A stretch of DNA of 64,000 nucleotides from Sinonovacula constricta (Eukaryota > Mollusca > Bivalvia > Cardiida > Solecurtidae): assembly GCA_007844125.1 (NCBI GenBank), contig CM017573.1, forward strand, positions 10,018,710 to 10,082,709, given 5' to 3'. The position numbers were made by a program, and so were the translations under genes. How positions within the stretch are numbered: position 1 is the stretch's first letter; each line of letters starts with the position of its first letter. A model generated the notes under the pieces. It did no database searches. It saw only the letters and a program-made list of their open reading frames with translations, and had not been told where the DNA came from. Below, piece by piece: positions 43,421 to 54,639 of the stretch.

Positions 43421-44960
43421 ACAATGATTTTTACACACTATACATGTCTTACTTATCCTTTGAGTCTAGATTCATTTCAATCCTCCACAACCCAGTACAT
43501 CTGTGATAACCATCAAGATTATTTTTTAACCATCTTAAGTACTGGAGCTCACCACATACCATAAAAGGCGAGTGTAAACAAAAACCAAAGACCATGACTT
43601 TATTTCAAATTGGGACACTTATGCAGTGGTATGCAAATGCAGTGGTAGTTCAGTCCTGCACCCCAACATGCAATTAATATGATGCATTCATAAACAAATA
43701 AGATTTAAAAAAATCAGCCAACATTTACAGTCTCTTATCATGTTTATAAGACTTGCATGTTATTTAGAGACTTATAATTACTCTAGCAATTAGTTAAGCA
43801 GATACAACAACAGTGTAAAGTAAAATTATGACTAAAAATGAATGTGATAAGTTCATACGAATAATTAATATTCTCGATTTATGAAGTTATCGTCAAGTTC
43901 CTCTAAAAATATATATATCAAACCTTATGAACGGGCATTTTTATACATCAACAGTATAGCGCATCAGAAGAAAGTTCATAATCGCTCAACTTAATTGCAT
44001 TTTGCTGTAAAAAGCGGCAAAATAAAACCATTTGTGCATTACGTCTGTCATTCTGTTTGTTTACTTCCGGTTAAATCGCAATACGTTACACACGCATGCG
44101 CAATATAACGTTCCACATAATTTCTACAGTTGCATACATATATCGACCTAAAAACATCGGCCGTGAGAATGCCATGATACTCAAATTACGATCAATATAG
44201 CACAGCTTACTGACATATACTTACATACGAGTGTCGTTCACAATAGGATTGTAGTAATCCGCAAAAAATCTCTGAGTACACTCGTGTTATGCCACTTGAC
44301 AATTTCAACCTCGTTCTGAAATTGTTGCGCACGCAAGTTACCCATAAGTCCACTTTGCTCATGCGCATTGACTGCAATGTATTAATGACATAGACTTCTG
44401 GTAGACGCACTTATGAATTGATATTCCACGTATATTAAACGAAATTAAAATTCTGCTCTATTTTTTATATAAATGCATCGGGGTTTAAACGTCTGGTTGC
44501 ATCCATGAATATATAACAATCGGACAGACATAGTATCCGGATATCAGAAAGTAATTTAAATATATTGGCATAACCGGGTTTTTTTTTCTGTCCGGACACC
44601 GCACGATGAGTTATAATCGCTTCAACGGCTCGAAATTCGCAACAGATGCAATTATATCTGAAAAAAGTGTACGTAAACTTATAAGTAACGTGTTCTCCCT
44701 TCTCACGTAAAAAACAAATCCGGAACCTTCCATAGTTAGTTCATACCAATAAATAGACGATGACGTCACTATGTATGTTTTTTACCGCCATTTGGTAGTC
44801 GTAGTGCGTGTTTGTAAAAATGCAGCATCGTGGCATACAAATGGCACGAGGGATTTCAATTGATCAGAAAAATATAGCTAACTAATTTACGACGATCATT
44901 TGTTAATCTAGAATCAAGAGCCTCGCTGCTTAGAAGGGTGTTTAACTAAAATATAAATTG
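43421..44960. other. No gene recognised
   Basis: A perfect CRE (TGACGTCA, near 44762) and an acceptor-like CTTTTTTCAG on the minus strand near 44670 are the only landmarks. No exon could be confirmed. Confidence 0.3.
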
Positions 44961-45000
44961 TGTTACCGGAAACAGTACCTTGGTACTGTTTCCGGTAACA
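44961..45000. repeat. 40-bp near-perfect palindrome
   Basis: TGTTACCGGAAACAGTACC (19 nt) is followed by TT and then its exact reverse complement. It can form a 19-bp hairpin with essentially no loop, or a cruciform. Each arm contains an ETS-like CCGGAA. Confidence 0.9.
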
Positions 45001-45106
45001 TAAGCCACGAAGATTTGTTGTTGCTGGCGTTTACAGACTAGAAATAATAAATTGAAGCAAAGTATGTTGTTTGATTAAGCAATTAATATAGATCAACACA
45101 ATGATA

Positions 45107-45235
<129 letters not shown>

Positions 45236-45553
45236 AAATACTGTGCCTTATTTCAGAACGATATGACTATGCTTAGACGCACATTTGGTCTTCCGCAGTA
45301 ACAAAACAACATGGGTAACATTAAGCTAAACAAATTACTGTGCTTACTCATTATGTAGTGTTTTGTACAACACGCTATTTTATTTATGTTGGCGGATAAT
45401 AAATATTTTATTTTTATTAGAAAGTTTTGCCTTAGGGTATTCAAGTATTTGTTTTTCTGTAACCGGGCCAGTTCTTTATTTTATTATTTTTCAGAACGAC
45501 CATTACGTTCTGTTTATTAAAGCCCGTATTTTCTTTCTTCCCTTTTTTAGTTC

Positions 45554-45605
45554 TTTCTTTCTTTCTTTCTTTGTTGTTGTTGTTGTTGTTGTTATTGTTG
45601 TTTTA
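45554..45605. repeat. (CTTT)n and (GTT)n microsatellite
   Basis: TTTCTTTCTTTC is followed by GTTGTTGTTG units. Confidence 0.9.
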
Positions 45606-46019
45606 TAAAGCTATGCCTTGTTAGTTTCTACATGTCCTAAATGGCGGCAACCTTTCCATCTTATTCCATTAATATAAGGGTGATTTGTAATAAAATATCT
45701 TCATGCATATCACTGAAATTTCAAACAAGGTGTGTCGCATATTAGTATAGTTATAACCTGACAGCTAATATTCCTATCCCAAAACATTGATCTAGACCGT
45801 TTGCTTTTATTATATATACCAATGGCGGATCCAGGATTTTAAACAAAAATTGGAGTGGGAGGGGGCGTGAATTTTTAATCATGTTTTGTCAGCCAGAGCA
45901 ACAAGCATTGATAAATGTTTGCTAAAATAATTTATTTTCATACTTTCCTAAGTCGTGTTGCTATATTTGGGAGTCGTTTTGAATGTTCAATATTTCGATA
46001 CTATATATTAACAATAATT

Positions 46020-46250
46020 GCATGATGGGCTTACATAATCAATTATAGTTTTTAGAACTGCAAAACAAAAACAAGTCAAATTTTGTTCTGAGAAAGGGTC
46101 CATGAGAAACATTCGCCGAGGATATTTCCTTGCATAACTGTCAATGATTTGACCAATGTCCAGTTTAAAGTCACGGTGACAGAACAGTAGCATCAGAGCG
46201 TTAAAAGGCTGCTGTCCCATCATGATTCTGTGATTTTTTTTAATAAATCT
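46020..46250 (-). pseudogene. hAT-type transposase C-terminal relic
   Basis: The minus-strand frame includes QQPFNALMLLFCHRDFKLD and then a run ending SYARKYPRRMFL. This fits the end of ZMYM/TTF-type hAT transposases, where a QERL-x-AL-x-LL-x-x-HRDI segment is followed by a FA-x-K-x-PRR motif. Only the tail of the dimerisation region is present, so it is a fragment. A LINE 3' end lies immediately beside it. Confidence 0.5.
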
Positions 46251-46254
46251 CTGA

Positions 46255-46420
46255 GTTTGAGCAGAACAGAACAGAACTTTATTGACTTAAACTCGATAGT
46301 TTCTCGTCACAAACATGTTGAAAACAATGTGTATACAATGTGAAATCATGTGAAAAATACATATTTCATAAACGCTTAATCACAAACAGTAATAACATTA
46401 TTGCAACAGACATAATTTGT
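46255..46420 (-). mobile_element. LINE-like 3' end with (TTCTG)n tail
   Basis: On the minus strand, AAGTCAATAAAGTTCTGTTCTGTTCTG ends the element: a poly(A) signal followed by a pentamer tail. A second such end, in plus orientation, is at 56036-56066. Pentamer-type tails are known for CR1/Jockey-like LINEs. Confidence 0.5.
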
Positions 46421-46796
46421 TTATATTTATTTTTTATTATGTTTCATCCTTACGTGCTCTTGTAGAAAATGGATTTTTACTTGTATAATAAATGATGATT
46501 AATTGGAGGCTGAACTAGTATTAGACCTCCTTTTGGCCGTATTACAACGCGGACTTTTTCAATAAAGCAAAACAATGCGTCCACAGAGAAAGGTATACAA
46601 TCATAAAACCATGTATGGTGCAACTATCGGGTGCGTCCTCCTTCCCGGATCTGCTAGCAACAGTTGATATTTTCATCCCAAAACATGGAGACTATTTGTT
46701 TTTATTACATATTTATATTATATTTAGAAAGTTATAATAATTCTAATATATTTGACATTTCTATTCCAATACAATGAATGTTCAGACATCGCTTTA

Positions 46797-47335
46797 AAGG
46801 TGGATCCTGCAGTTTGGCTATATTTAATACATGTAACAACAATCTAACTCAGTTCTAGAGAATTTGTGCATATTCGCTGAATAAACGTATTCTTCAAGTT
46901 TATTTGAATTTGTATTTTGGGTTTTACGGCACACTTCAAGTTTAAGTAAAGGAGGTGTCCGCAGTTGTTGGGCTGTACACATCGTGAGATTTGTCGCTTT
47001 ACATGTCATTGTTTCCAAATCTATAAATAATCAATTGGAGCGGGGTTGTTCAGCTAAAAATAGATTTCGACTTTAGAACTGATTACCCGGATCATCATGG
47101 AACGCATTCTCAAATATAAGCAGTCACGGGGTTTTCTGTTTTTAAAAATAGCTAACTGTGCAGCGTGGCTCAGATAGGAAATACATTTTTTGTTACTGAC
47201 AAGGGGCAACATTACCTTTCACATCGATGTTGGGCACCAATAAACATCATTTCGATGGTCTTTTCAGATCACAATACTTTATTTGGTTACATGAGAGTAA
47301 CGAAATAGGTCCAAACAGTCGGATACCGCCTTTAA
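46797..47335 (-). mobile_element. MITE-1, complete copy (~539 bp)
   Basis: AAAGGTGGATCCTGCAGTTT and AAACAGTCGGATACCGCCTTT are the two inverted ends. The interior blocks GCTAAAAATAGATTTCGACT, CAGTCACGGGGTTTTCTG and GATAGGAAATACATTT are kept. Confidence 0.8.
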
Positions 47336-47797
47336 CATTGCCGCTTTATTTTTCTTAAGTAATAAAGTGTGTATTCATAAATCACAACATTTACTCACGG
47401 TATTAAAGACAAAGAGTTTGGAAATAATTATGTCTCCGAATGGCATATCGATGAATATTTACTGGCAAATAGAAACAGATATGTTCAAACCACGCTGCTG
47501 CTGTTGTTTATTGAAAAAATATATATATTACCAGACTCAAAATAATTAATTGTGAATAAAAAATGTAATTATGTGGCTTGCTATGTTGCAGAAAGCTCGA
47601 AAACAAAGATAAAATAACCAATTTCTGACATTGTCAGACACTTAGTCAGCACAAGAATGGCAAGTCGGTCCTCACGAGTCTCTGCAGAAACGCTGGAGGT
47701 TGCATGCAATGTAATAGTTTAAGGACTTTAGAGTTAAACAAATTTTAGGAAACTATTTAATACATATACAAACAAAGTGGCAGAAAAGTACACTGGT
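47336..47797. other. No gene recognised
   Basis: The interval lies between MITE-1 and the hairpin satellite. No exon or repeat is recognised. Confidence 0.35.
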
Positions 47798-48404
47798 GCC
47801 GATCTTAGCGGTAAAAGCTATGAAGTACCGCTCTTAGCGGTAAAGGCTATGGGGTACCGCTCTTAGCGGTAAAGGCTATGAAGAACCGCTCCTATCGGTT
47901 AAGGCTATGAGGTACCGCTCTTAGCGGTAAAAGCTATGAGGTACCGCTCTTAGCGGTAAAAGCTATGAGGTACCGCTCTTAGCAGTAAAGACTATGAAGT
48001 ACCGCTCTTATCGGTAAAGGCTTTGGGTTGCCGCTCTTAGCGGTAAAAGCTATGAGGTACCGCTCTTAGCGGTAAAGCTTATGGGGTACCGCTCTTAGCG
48101 GTTAAGGCTATGAAGTACCGCTCTTATCGGTAAAGGCTATGAGGTACCGCTCTTAGCGGTAAAGGCTATGGGGTACCGCTCTTAGCTTAGCGGTAAAAGC
48201 TATGAGGTACCGCTCTTAGCGGTAAAGGCTATGAAGTACCGCTCTTATCGGTAAAGACTTTGAGGTGCCGCTCTTAGCGGTAAAAGCTATGAGGTACCGC
48301 TCTTAGCGGTAAAGGCTATGGGGTACAGCTCTTAGCGGTAAAGGCTTTGGGTGCCGCTCTAAGCGGTAAAGGCTATGAAGTACCGCTCTTAGCGGTTAAG
48401 GCTT
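47798..48404. repeat. 29-bp hairpin satellite, about 21 units, with 4-unit higher order
   Basis: The unit begins TACCGCTCTTAGCGGTAAAG and ends GCTATGAGG. Each normal unit contains ACCGCT-CTT-AGCGGT, a 6-bp hairpin with a 3-base loop. Units 4, 8, 12 and 16 carry the hairpin-weakening TATCGG variant, and units 3, 7, 11 and 15 end in GAAG. That is a period of four units (~116 bp). Confidence 0.9.
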
Positions 48405-48499
48405 GGTCCAATCAAGCTTGGTGATCCGGTGCTTCAGAAAAATATGAGATCGAGTACTTGAGGCAATATTGCTTCAAATTAAATTTAACGATATTAACT

Positions 48500-48780
48500 T
48501 TAAACTTTGGAAAAGTGCCAGTGAAGAGCACAACCGGCGCCATCTTTGTAGTGCGTCGGGTGCAAAAGAAAATTAACAGGAACGATTATTTTGGCTTGAC
48601 TGGCATTCAACTGGCTTTTGATCGCATACCAAAAGAGGTTTTTAAGCTGACTTTGAGAGAACATCCAGTGGACGACTGTCTTATTTGACAGTGTATGAGA
48701 ATAAAGAATCGATGTCATTTGCTGTCAGCAATTGTGCCCAGTGAGATATCATACACCAGTGTTAGGTACCATGTATACCG
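48500..48780 (+). pseudogene. Non-LTR retrotransposon reverse transcriptase fragment
   Basis: The plus frame reads KSTTGAIFVVRRVQKK, then GLTGIQLAFDRIPKEVF, then VDDCLI. It matches the segment of animal non-LTR reverse transcriptases with TTDAIF-x-x-R-x-x-Q followed by motif A (D-x-x-KAFDRVP). The first motif-A Asp and the Lys are changed (IQLAFDRIP), a stop follows at 48686, and the likely continuation is in another frame. It is a dead fragment. Confidence 0.65.
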
Positions 48781-48792
48781 TTGCTCTACTCT

Positions 48793-49310
48793 CAATCGGA
48801 ACTCCTTGGGTAATTCCGTCCTCGGGACAATCATCCCTCGGATGTATCTGGTGCAAAGATACTTAAAGAAATCACGATCGATCGTTTTGTTTGCCGGAAG
48901 TCGAAAGAATATGCCTAAAACTATAGTTTGCACAAGACATAAATACTGGCTTCGTTTGACAGCTGTTTGTGTGTGTGTGTGTGTGTGTTTTGCGCTTTGT
49001 AAATTAAACTGAGATTATTTAAATTTGAATAGGTAAATAAGAAAAGGTCCTATCAAAACTCTCACAGATATTTACATTTTATCTACCAGTAGACAAAGGC
49101 AAACAAGGTAAATGCAAATGTGACAAAAACAAGCAGCCACAAATTGAAGTTTAACTGGCATCGTACTGTGGTGAGCTGTCATCCGAGCTGCCATCTTTGC
49201 TTTGACCTTCTGTCACAAAATAAGTCCCATTTAAGAAAATGGCCGAGGTGATCCGACTACCTACATACATCCGAGAGATGATTCGTGAATAATCCGAGGT
49301 GTTCCGATTG
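48793..49310 (+). mobile_element. MITE-4, long copy with imperfect 9-bp target duplication
   Basis: Ends CAATCGGAACTCCTTGG and CCGAGGTGTTCCGATTG are inverted (14 of 17). CTCTACTCT lies just before and CTCTATTCT just after (8 of 9). The interior has a (GT)n tract at 48968-48988. It shares GTAATTCCGTCCTCGGGACA with the 80-bp copy at 10707. Confidence 0.75.
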
Positions 49311-49437
49311 CTCTATTCTGTTTTCGATGGCAATGGAAGGTCAAGGTCAATCATGATTATCAATCCAGTATGGTATGCAGCAGACTCAATATGGGGAACT
49401 GCAGTCCAAGATAACTTATAGGACCGCCATCAAGGTT

Positions 49438-49787
49438 ATAGGGGGTATCTGACAGTTTGCCTACATCAAATGCACGTAACCATATTTTTCCACTTTTGTG
49501 TGAATTTAGGCATAATTTCTGCATAAACTCATACTTAGTCTAAGTAAATACGATTTTGAACACTACCTATATTGTAGGTTACTATACATTGCGCAAAAAA
49601 GCACTCTAAAATATTCATTCTGTCCAAATCTATAAATAAGCACGATAGTGATCTCTGCTAAAAATAGATATCGACGCCAGAGCGTACTACACGAATGACG
49701 ATATAACTCGTTGTCGAAAGTACGTTGTCACGTGGTTTTCTTAGTTTAAATATAGCTATCTCTGCAGCGTGGCTCAGATAGGAAATC
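49438..49787 (-). mobile_element. MITE-1, truncated on the right
   Basis: GGGGGTATCTGACAGTTTGC starts the copy. AGTCTAAGTAAATACGATTT, CAAATCTATAAATAAGCACG, CTGCTAAAAATAGATATCGACGCC and GTTGTCACGTGGTTTTCTTAG follow. It stops after GATAGGAAAT. Confidence 0.75.
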
Positions 49788-50225
49788 TGACAAGACTAAC
49801 AAGATCGTTGGTGTTGTTAAACAGCCATACCAATAAGGTCACAGTCCTGCGGCTGCCCCAACTACTGAATTAGAGTTCCTTGCCACATGTCATCGCCACA
49901 GTGCTATAACTTCCCCTGATTCCGAAGCTGCACAAGGACAAGTCATCATCACATTCAAGAGTCTACTAACATAAACCTAATTGAAAAAAACAACAACATA
50001 CCAATTCGACAGATGCAAGAAACGATTAATCGAAACATCATAAGCAACAAAAAAGGGAATTACAACCATGATGTAACTGACAAATATAGACTGACACATG
50101 ACATTGCCGGAGGTAATGCTTATACATCGACTGCAATTATTCAGTGAAGGTTTTAGGCATGCAACCATGAACAATTAGAGACTGTTTAATATCACAGAAT
50201 CTCTTGCATATTGTCTGCTCAAAAG
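49788..50225. other. No gene recognised
   Basis: A 65-codon minus-strand frame at 49977-50174 is not family-like. Confidence 0.35.
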
Positions 50226-50610
50226 ATACTAAAGACAAGTGATAAACGGAAAGGACAAGAGATAAACGGCAATGGTTGGGATGGGATTTTGCCGGCAATT
50301 TTACCAATACTGTGCAGCGACATTTCTATCATTATTGCACAGGGGCACTTATGAGGTGCCCAGGGACTGAACCCAGCCGGTCCATTATACTGACACCGAC
50401 GGGTCAGGCGTAATGCGTTAGGAGGGAAGCCACTACTACCAACTTTAAAGTCTTTGGTTTGACATGGCCAGGGTTTGAACCCACGACCTCCCGATCCGCA
50501 AGCCGACGCTCTACCACCTGAGCTATTGCGGCCGGTCCTAAACGGAAAGGACAAGTGATAAACGGAAAGGACAAGTGATAAACGGAAAGGACAAGTGATA
50601 AACGGACAGA
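50226..50610. repeat. 20-bp minisatellite split by a SINE
   Basis: GGACAAGTGATAAACGGAAA units occur at 50234-50270 and again at 50536-50604. SINE-A sits between them, flanked by TAAACGG on both sides. Confidence 0.8.
50277..50535 (-). mobile_element. SINE-A copy inserted in a minisatellite
   Basis: The minus-strand head CGGCCGCAATAGCTCAGGTG, A box and B box (GGGTTCAAACCC) are intact. The body and TCCCAACC tail match the other two copies. It is ~20 bp shorter than 29499-29779 because of an internal deletion. Confidence 0.8.
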
Positions 50611-50682
50611 TGCCATTTCGACGAAAAATCGTTGCTCAGGATAATATTATGGCATGTTGTGTAGTGTATATAAAAGCTTTAA

Positions 50683-50720
50683 CCCCCCCCCCCCCCCCCC
50701 CCCCACAAAAAAAAAAAATC
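50683..50720. repeat. Poly(C)-poly(A) tract
   Basis: About twenty C residues are followed by a dozen A residues. Confidence 0.95.
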
Positions 50721-51260
50721 ATTTTTTGTAACTTTTTTATACAACACAAGTAGTAACGACCGGTGTCGCTATTTAAGATTTATTTATAAAACGGCACGTT
50801 TACTAAGCGACGAAATGGTGTAACAGAAAGAACAAGCCAGCAACAAACTAGTACAATAACGATTTATTTTAATAAGCAATAAAATCTATGGCGTAACAAA
50901 ATAATAACAAATATATCCGACTAAATTTGAGAACGCAAAATATATGTTGGCTAACAGTTTGTCCCTGTAGGAGGTGTCCCTTTAATAGTCCAATTAATAA
51001 TCCAAAGTCGAATAATCCTGAAATGCTTTCGGTAGAATGTTTTCGTAGATACACACAGTTGAAATAATCAAACGGTAGAACAATACACGAATATAATTAA
51101 TATAATTCCAAAAAATCCAACACTTTAATATTTATATCACTGTAGAATATAATAAGTCCACGTAAGTTCCAACACAGAAAGGTTTAATAGAGAAGCTGCA
51201 AGTATTTTCAAGTTATATGTTCAAATGTTTTGCCCAAACAAACTTAAATCGGCTAACAAG

Positions 51261-51510
51261 CCCTTATATAGAACCGAAGAATTTCTAGAACCCAGAAGTC
51301 TCCAGAAACCCAGTTAAAAATAAACAAATGAATTTTCTAGCATGCAATCGTAAAACTTCGGGTATTTCCGTATGGTTCGTAAAATACACTTCTCTTGTCT
51401 CTTGCATAGCATAAAGGCCGAGGTGATCAGATTGTCTAGCATGATCCTTTTCTTTCTAGCTGTTACGCGAAATGCTACGTCATGCGAAATACGTCATGCG
51501 AAATACGTCA
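51261..51510 (-). promoter_or_regulatory. Promoter-like cluster: triple CRE half sites, heat-shock-like element, TATA box
   Basis: Read on the minus strand, three TGACGTA sites spaced 14 bp (51510-51476) precede TTCTAGAA (51290-51283) and then TATATAAGGG (51270-51261). This order suits a promoter firing leftward. It may belong to a solo LTR, but I could not define LTR ends. No exon is recognised downstream. Confidence 0.35.
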
Positions 51511-51713
51511 TGACTACTACGACAAACAAACCCCTTAACCTGACTAGCGTAACCTTAAACGCTGGTGTACTACCTGTACATAACACATGCAAAGTGTTTT
51601 AATGCCTTAATCTGGCACTGACTTATTTCTGTAATCTTCACTACTACAAAAATGTTTAAGTAAAAGTCTTCATGTTTTGTTAAATTGTACGTTGTGCTAT
51701 AGTCAGTTTTGTT

Positions 51714-52219
51714 ATAGTTTCCATGTGATGTCATCGACAGTTTAAGGCAGCCATCTTTGTGGGCAGAAGCTAATGCAGGCCGAAATCAGGAAATATGTGC
51801 TGTATAAAACTCACCACTTTGTTTTTATTTTTCAGTCTATTTTACTGAATTTATATCAAATTTAACAGCTTTTATAAAGTATTTTAAAAATCAAAACTAT
51901 ATTTTGATAGTTTAAAAGGTTAAAAGAAATTCAACTGAAAATGATACACTGTTCATTTTGTTTGAAGTATGAGCCAATAGTTTTATTTATTTCTGTGTAT
52001 TAATTCTGTGTACATTTATCAATTGTAAAAATATTAAATTCTAAAAATATGAATTTCAAGAGCTTTCCAATGGTGTATATCCCTTAATTTTCGGACCACA
52101 GGTAAAGAAATAATAAGAAAATAAAATTTACCCTTCTATAAAATTCATATGAAAATCCCTTGAAGTTACCATCAAAGATGGCTGCCAAGATAAGGGATTT
52201 TCCCTGATGTGGACACTAT
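51714..52219 (+). mobile_element. MITE-5 copy
   Basis: ATAGTTTCCATGTGATGTCA starts the copy and GATGTGGACACTAT ends it. The interior matches 21171-21660 (CAGTTTAAGGCAGCCATCTT, AGAGCTTTCCAATGGTGTAT, CAAAGATGGCTGCCAAGATA). GTTTTGTTA occurs at 51706-51714 and 52229-52237, a possible 9-bp target duplication. Confidence 0.7.
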
Positions 52220-52237
52220 CTATTGTCCGTTTTGTTA

Positions 52238-53808
52238 GTGTCGGGCAGCTTGTGACTTATAGTCTGTGTGTCTTTCTGTAAGATCCGTGCATGTGGACAT
52301 GCGTCTTGTCTGCGTGATGCACGAGACTTGTCAAACCTGTTTATCATGTCTGTCTATGTATATGTTCTTGCGAGAGTAAGATTTTGTATGAAAGTTGGAA
52401 GTTTTCTTTTTTACCACAATCCTTACCATCAAACATTGCACCCGCCACTATCGTACCAACAACAGCTCACTGGCTCAACTTACGTTTACTAAATAACGTT
52501 AAAATAATTCTTGAAAGAGAATTCAGTAAATAATGTAGAACTTGCTTTACAGCATAACTATAGTTTTAACTTATACTATAGCTGTATCTGCACTATTGAC
52601 AAATGGCCAGGTCTGGTTGGTAAGTTATTGCAGTATTTATAATGCAATTGGTGTATTTCTGTATTTTACTGGTATTGTTTAAATTGGTTCATGTCATATT
52701 TTGTAACCGCGAATTGTTAAATTCTAATTTGTTATAGCTCCGCCAATTGATAATGTGGCAGTTTTTAATTATTGTGTTATTTATTATTCGCTGGTTTTCT
52801 TCGTAAAGCATAAGAAAATTAAAAAATCTCTAAACCGTGCACGGACTGGGTTTTCGAATAAATTTGACTCCTACCACGACCCGTCACATTAACGTTGTTT
52901 TAAATCGGGGATGTGACTTTTGTGTACATTGAATACGAAAATATTCACACAAGTTGAATGGATTAATACAAAACAAGGCACTGCCGAGTTATGTTTTGTC
53001 TCATTCAACTTATTTCATACTTTCTGTATTTAATGAATGCATATATTGGATTCTGTTTATCATATAACCAAAAAATCTGCTGTTTTAGTTAAATATGGCT
53101 TTAAATTGAAACTTGTGGTATGGGTATTTCGGTTGGGGAAGCGACATCATAGTGGGAAACTATACTGAAGGGGAAAAAATTAGTAAGTTCAGAGAGGATT
53201 GACTCCTAGGGAACTTTGAGACCCGCGAAGGATCGTCTGTTTTGCTGTCCACATACTGCACGGGATTTTCGTGAAAGGAACGTTTCACGCTTACATAATG
53301 GTGAAGTTTAAAAAAAGGGGGAAATCATATTGACGGGGAAATCATATCGTCAATGGATGGGCGCATAACCAGCTAATGAAATACTGAAAATAACCAATAG
53401 GTCTTACTTAATGAATACATGCCAATTAATATATAATAACAACAAATGTTAATCAGCTGATCGCTAATATAGAAATAAAATGGATCAGCTATAATATGCG
53501 TAAAATGTTGGTTTTCAATGTTGAAAGATTTACATGTCTTAAATGTACATTGTTTTATTTTGATTGAAAGACATGGTATGGCTGTAATGAAAATTGTGTT
53601 TAATTAAAATTAATAAACTAATAAATTTAATAATAATTTAATAAAGAAGTTATATAAATAAATAAATAAAATTAATATATAGTGGATAATTTTTATTCCT
53701 TATTGCATTATGTAACAGAAACATTAATCAAAGCACCAAGGGCACTGTAGTATTCCGTGATTGCAATTTGTATAATATTGTACGTTAAAGTTATGTTTGT
53801 TGAGTTTA
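52238..53808. other. No gene recognised
   Basis: AATAAATTTGACTCCTACCACGACCCGTCACA near 52856-52888 looks like the 3' end of an LTR, but the matching start was not found. The rest is AT-rich, including low-complexity AATAAATAAAT near 53640-53675. Confidence 0.3.
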
Positions 53809-53809
53809 T

Positions 53810-54215
53810 CAACAGTATTTCAGTTATCTGGAGACGGTGTCCACTTGAAGCGGATATAGGGCTGCCTTCACTGTGGATAGCATGTTTGTTTATTGGGTTT
53901 ATCGTCCCACCACCAGTATTTCAGTTATTTGGAGATGGTGTCCACTTGAAGCAGATATAGTGCTGCCTTCACTGTGTATAGCATGTATGTTTATTGGGTT
54001 TATCATCCCAACTACAGTATTTCAGTAATCTGGAGACGATGTCCACTTAAAGCAGATATAGTGCTGCCTTCACTGTGTATAGCATGTTTGTTTATTGGGT
54101 TTATCTTCCCACCAACAGTATTTCAGTTATTTGGAGACAGTGTCAACTTGAAGCAGATATAGTGCTGCCTTCATTGTGTATAGCATGTCTGTTTATTGGG
54201 TTTATCAATCCATCA
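53810..54215 (-). repeat. 101-bp satellite array, about 4 units
   Basis: It has the same unit as at 35468, more diverged, and no SINE-C body is attached. The last unit runs into a 42-bp array at 54226. Confidence 0.85.
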
Positions 54216-54225
54216 ACAGATTCCA

Positions 54226-54420
54226 TACTAGTTCCACAAATACTGTACTAGTTCCACAAATCCTGTGTACTTGTTCCATAAATGTTGTACTAGTTCCACA
54301 AATCCTGTGTACTAGTTCCATAAATGTTGTACTAGTTCCACAAATCCTGTGTACTAGTTCAACAAATCCTGTGTACTGGTTCCATAAATGTTGTACCAGT
54401 TCCATAAATGTTGTTCTACT
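54226..54420. repeat. 42-bp tandem repeat (two 21-mers)
   Basis: ACTAGTTCCACAAATCCTGTGT alternates with ACTAGTTCCATAAATGTTGT. Copies are near identical. Frames on both strands are artefacts. Confidence 0.9.
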
Positions 54421-54639
54421 TCCTGGATGCATATTTAGATGGAAACAAATATGACCTACAAATAACTTTACTACACATGTATTTATAACTCTTTATTCTG
54501 TTTAAATACAATATTTCTATTCCAGAATAAACAATTTCAAAAAGCAAAACATACAACAACACATTTTATATACGGTTCATTGTCAACAAACACATACGTT
54601 CACTTCAACTAGAGTTCATAATACTTTTTTGTTATATAA

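Noticed and set aside
52209..52889. Solo LTR
   Set aside because: The right edge (AATAAA then CCCGTCACA) looks LTR-like, but I could not find a matching left edge or a 4-6-bp target duplication.
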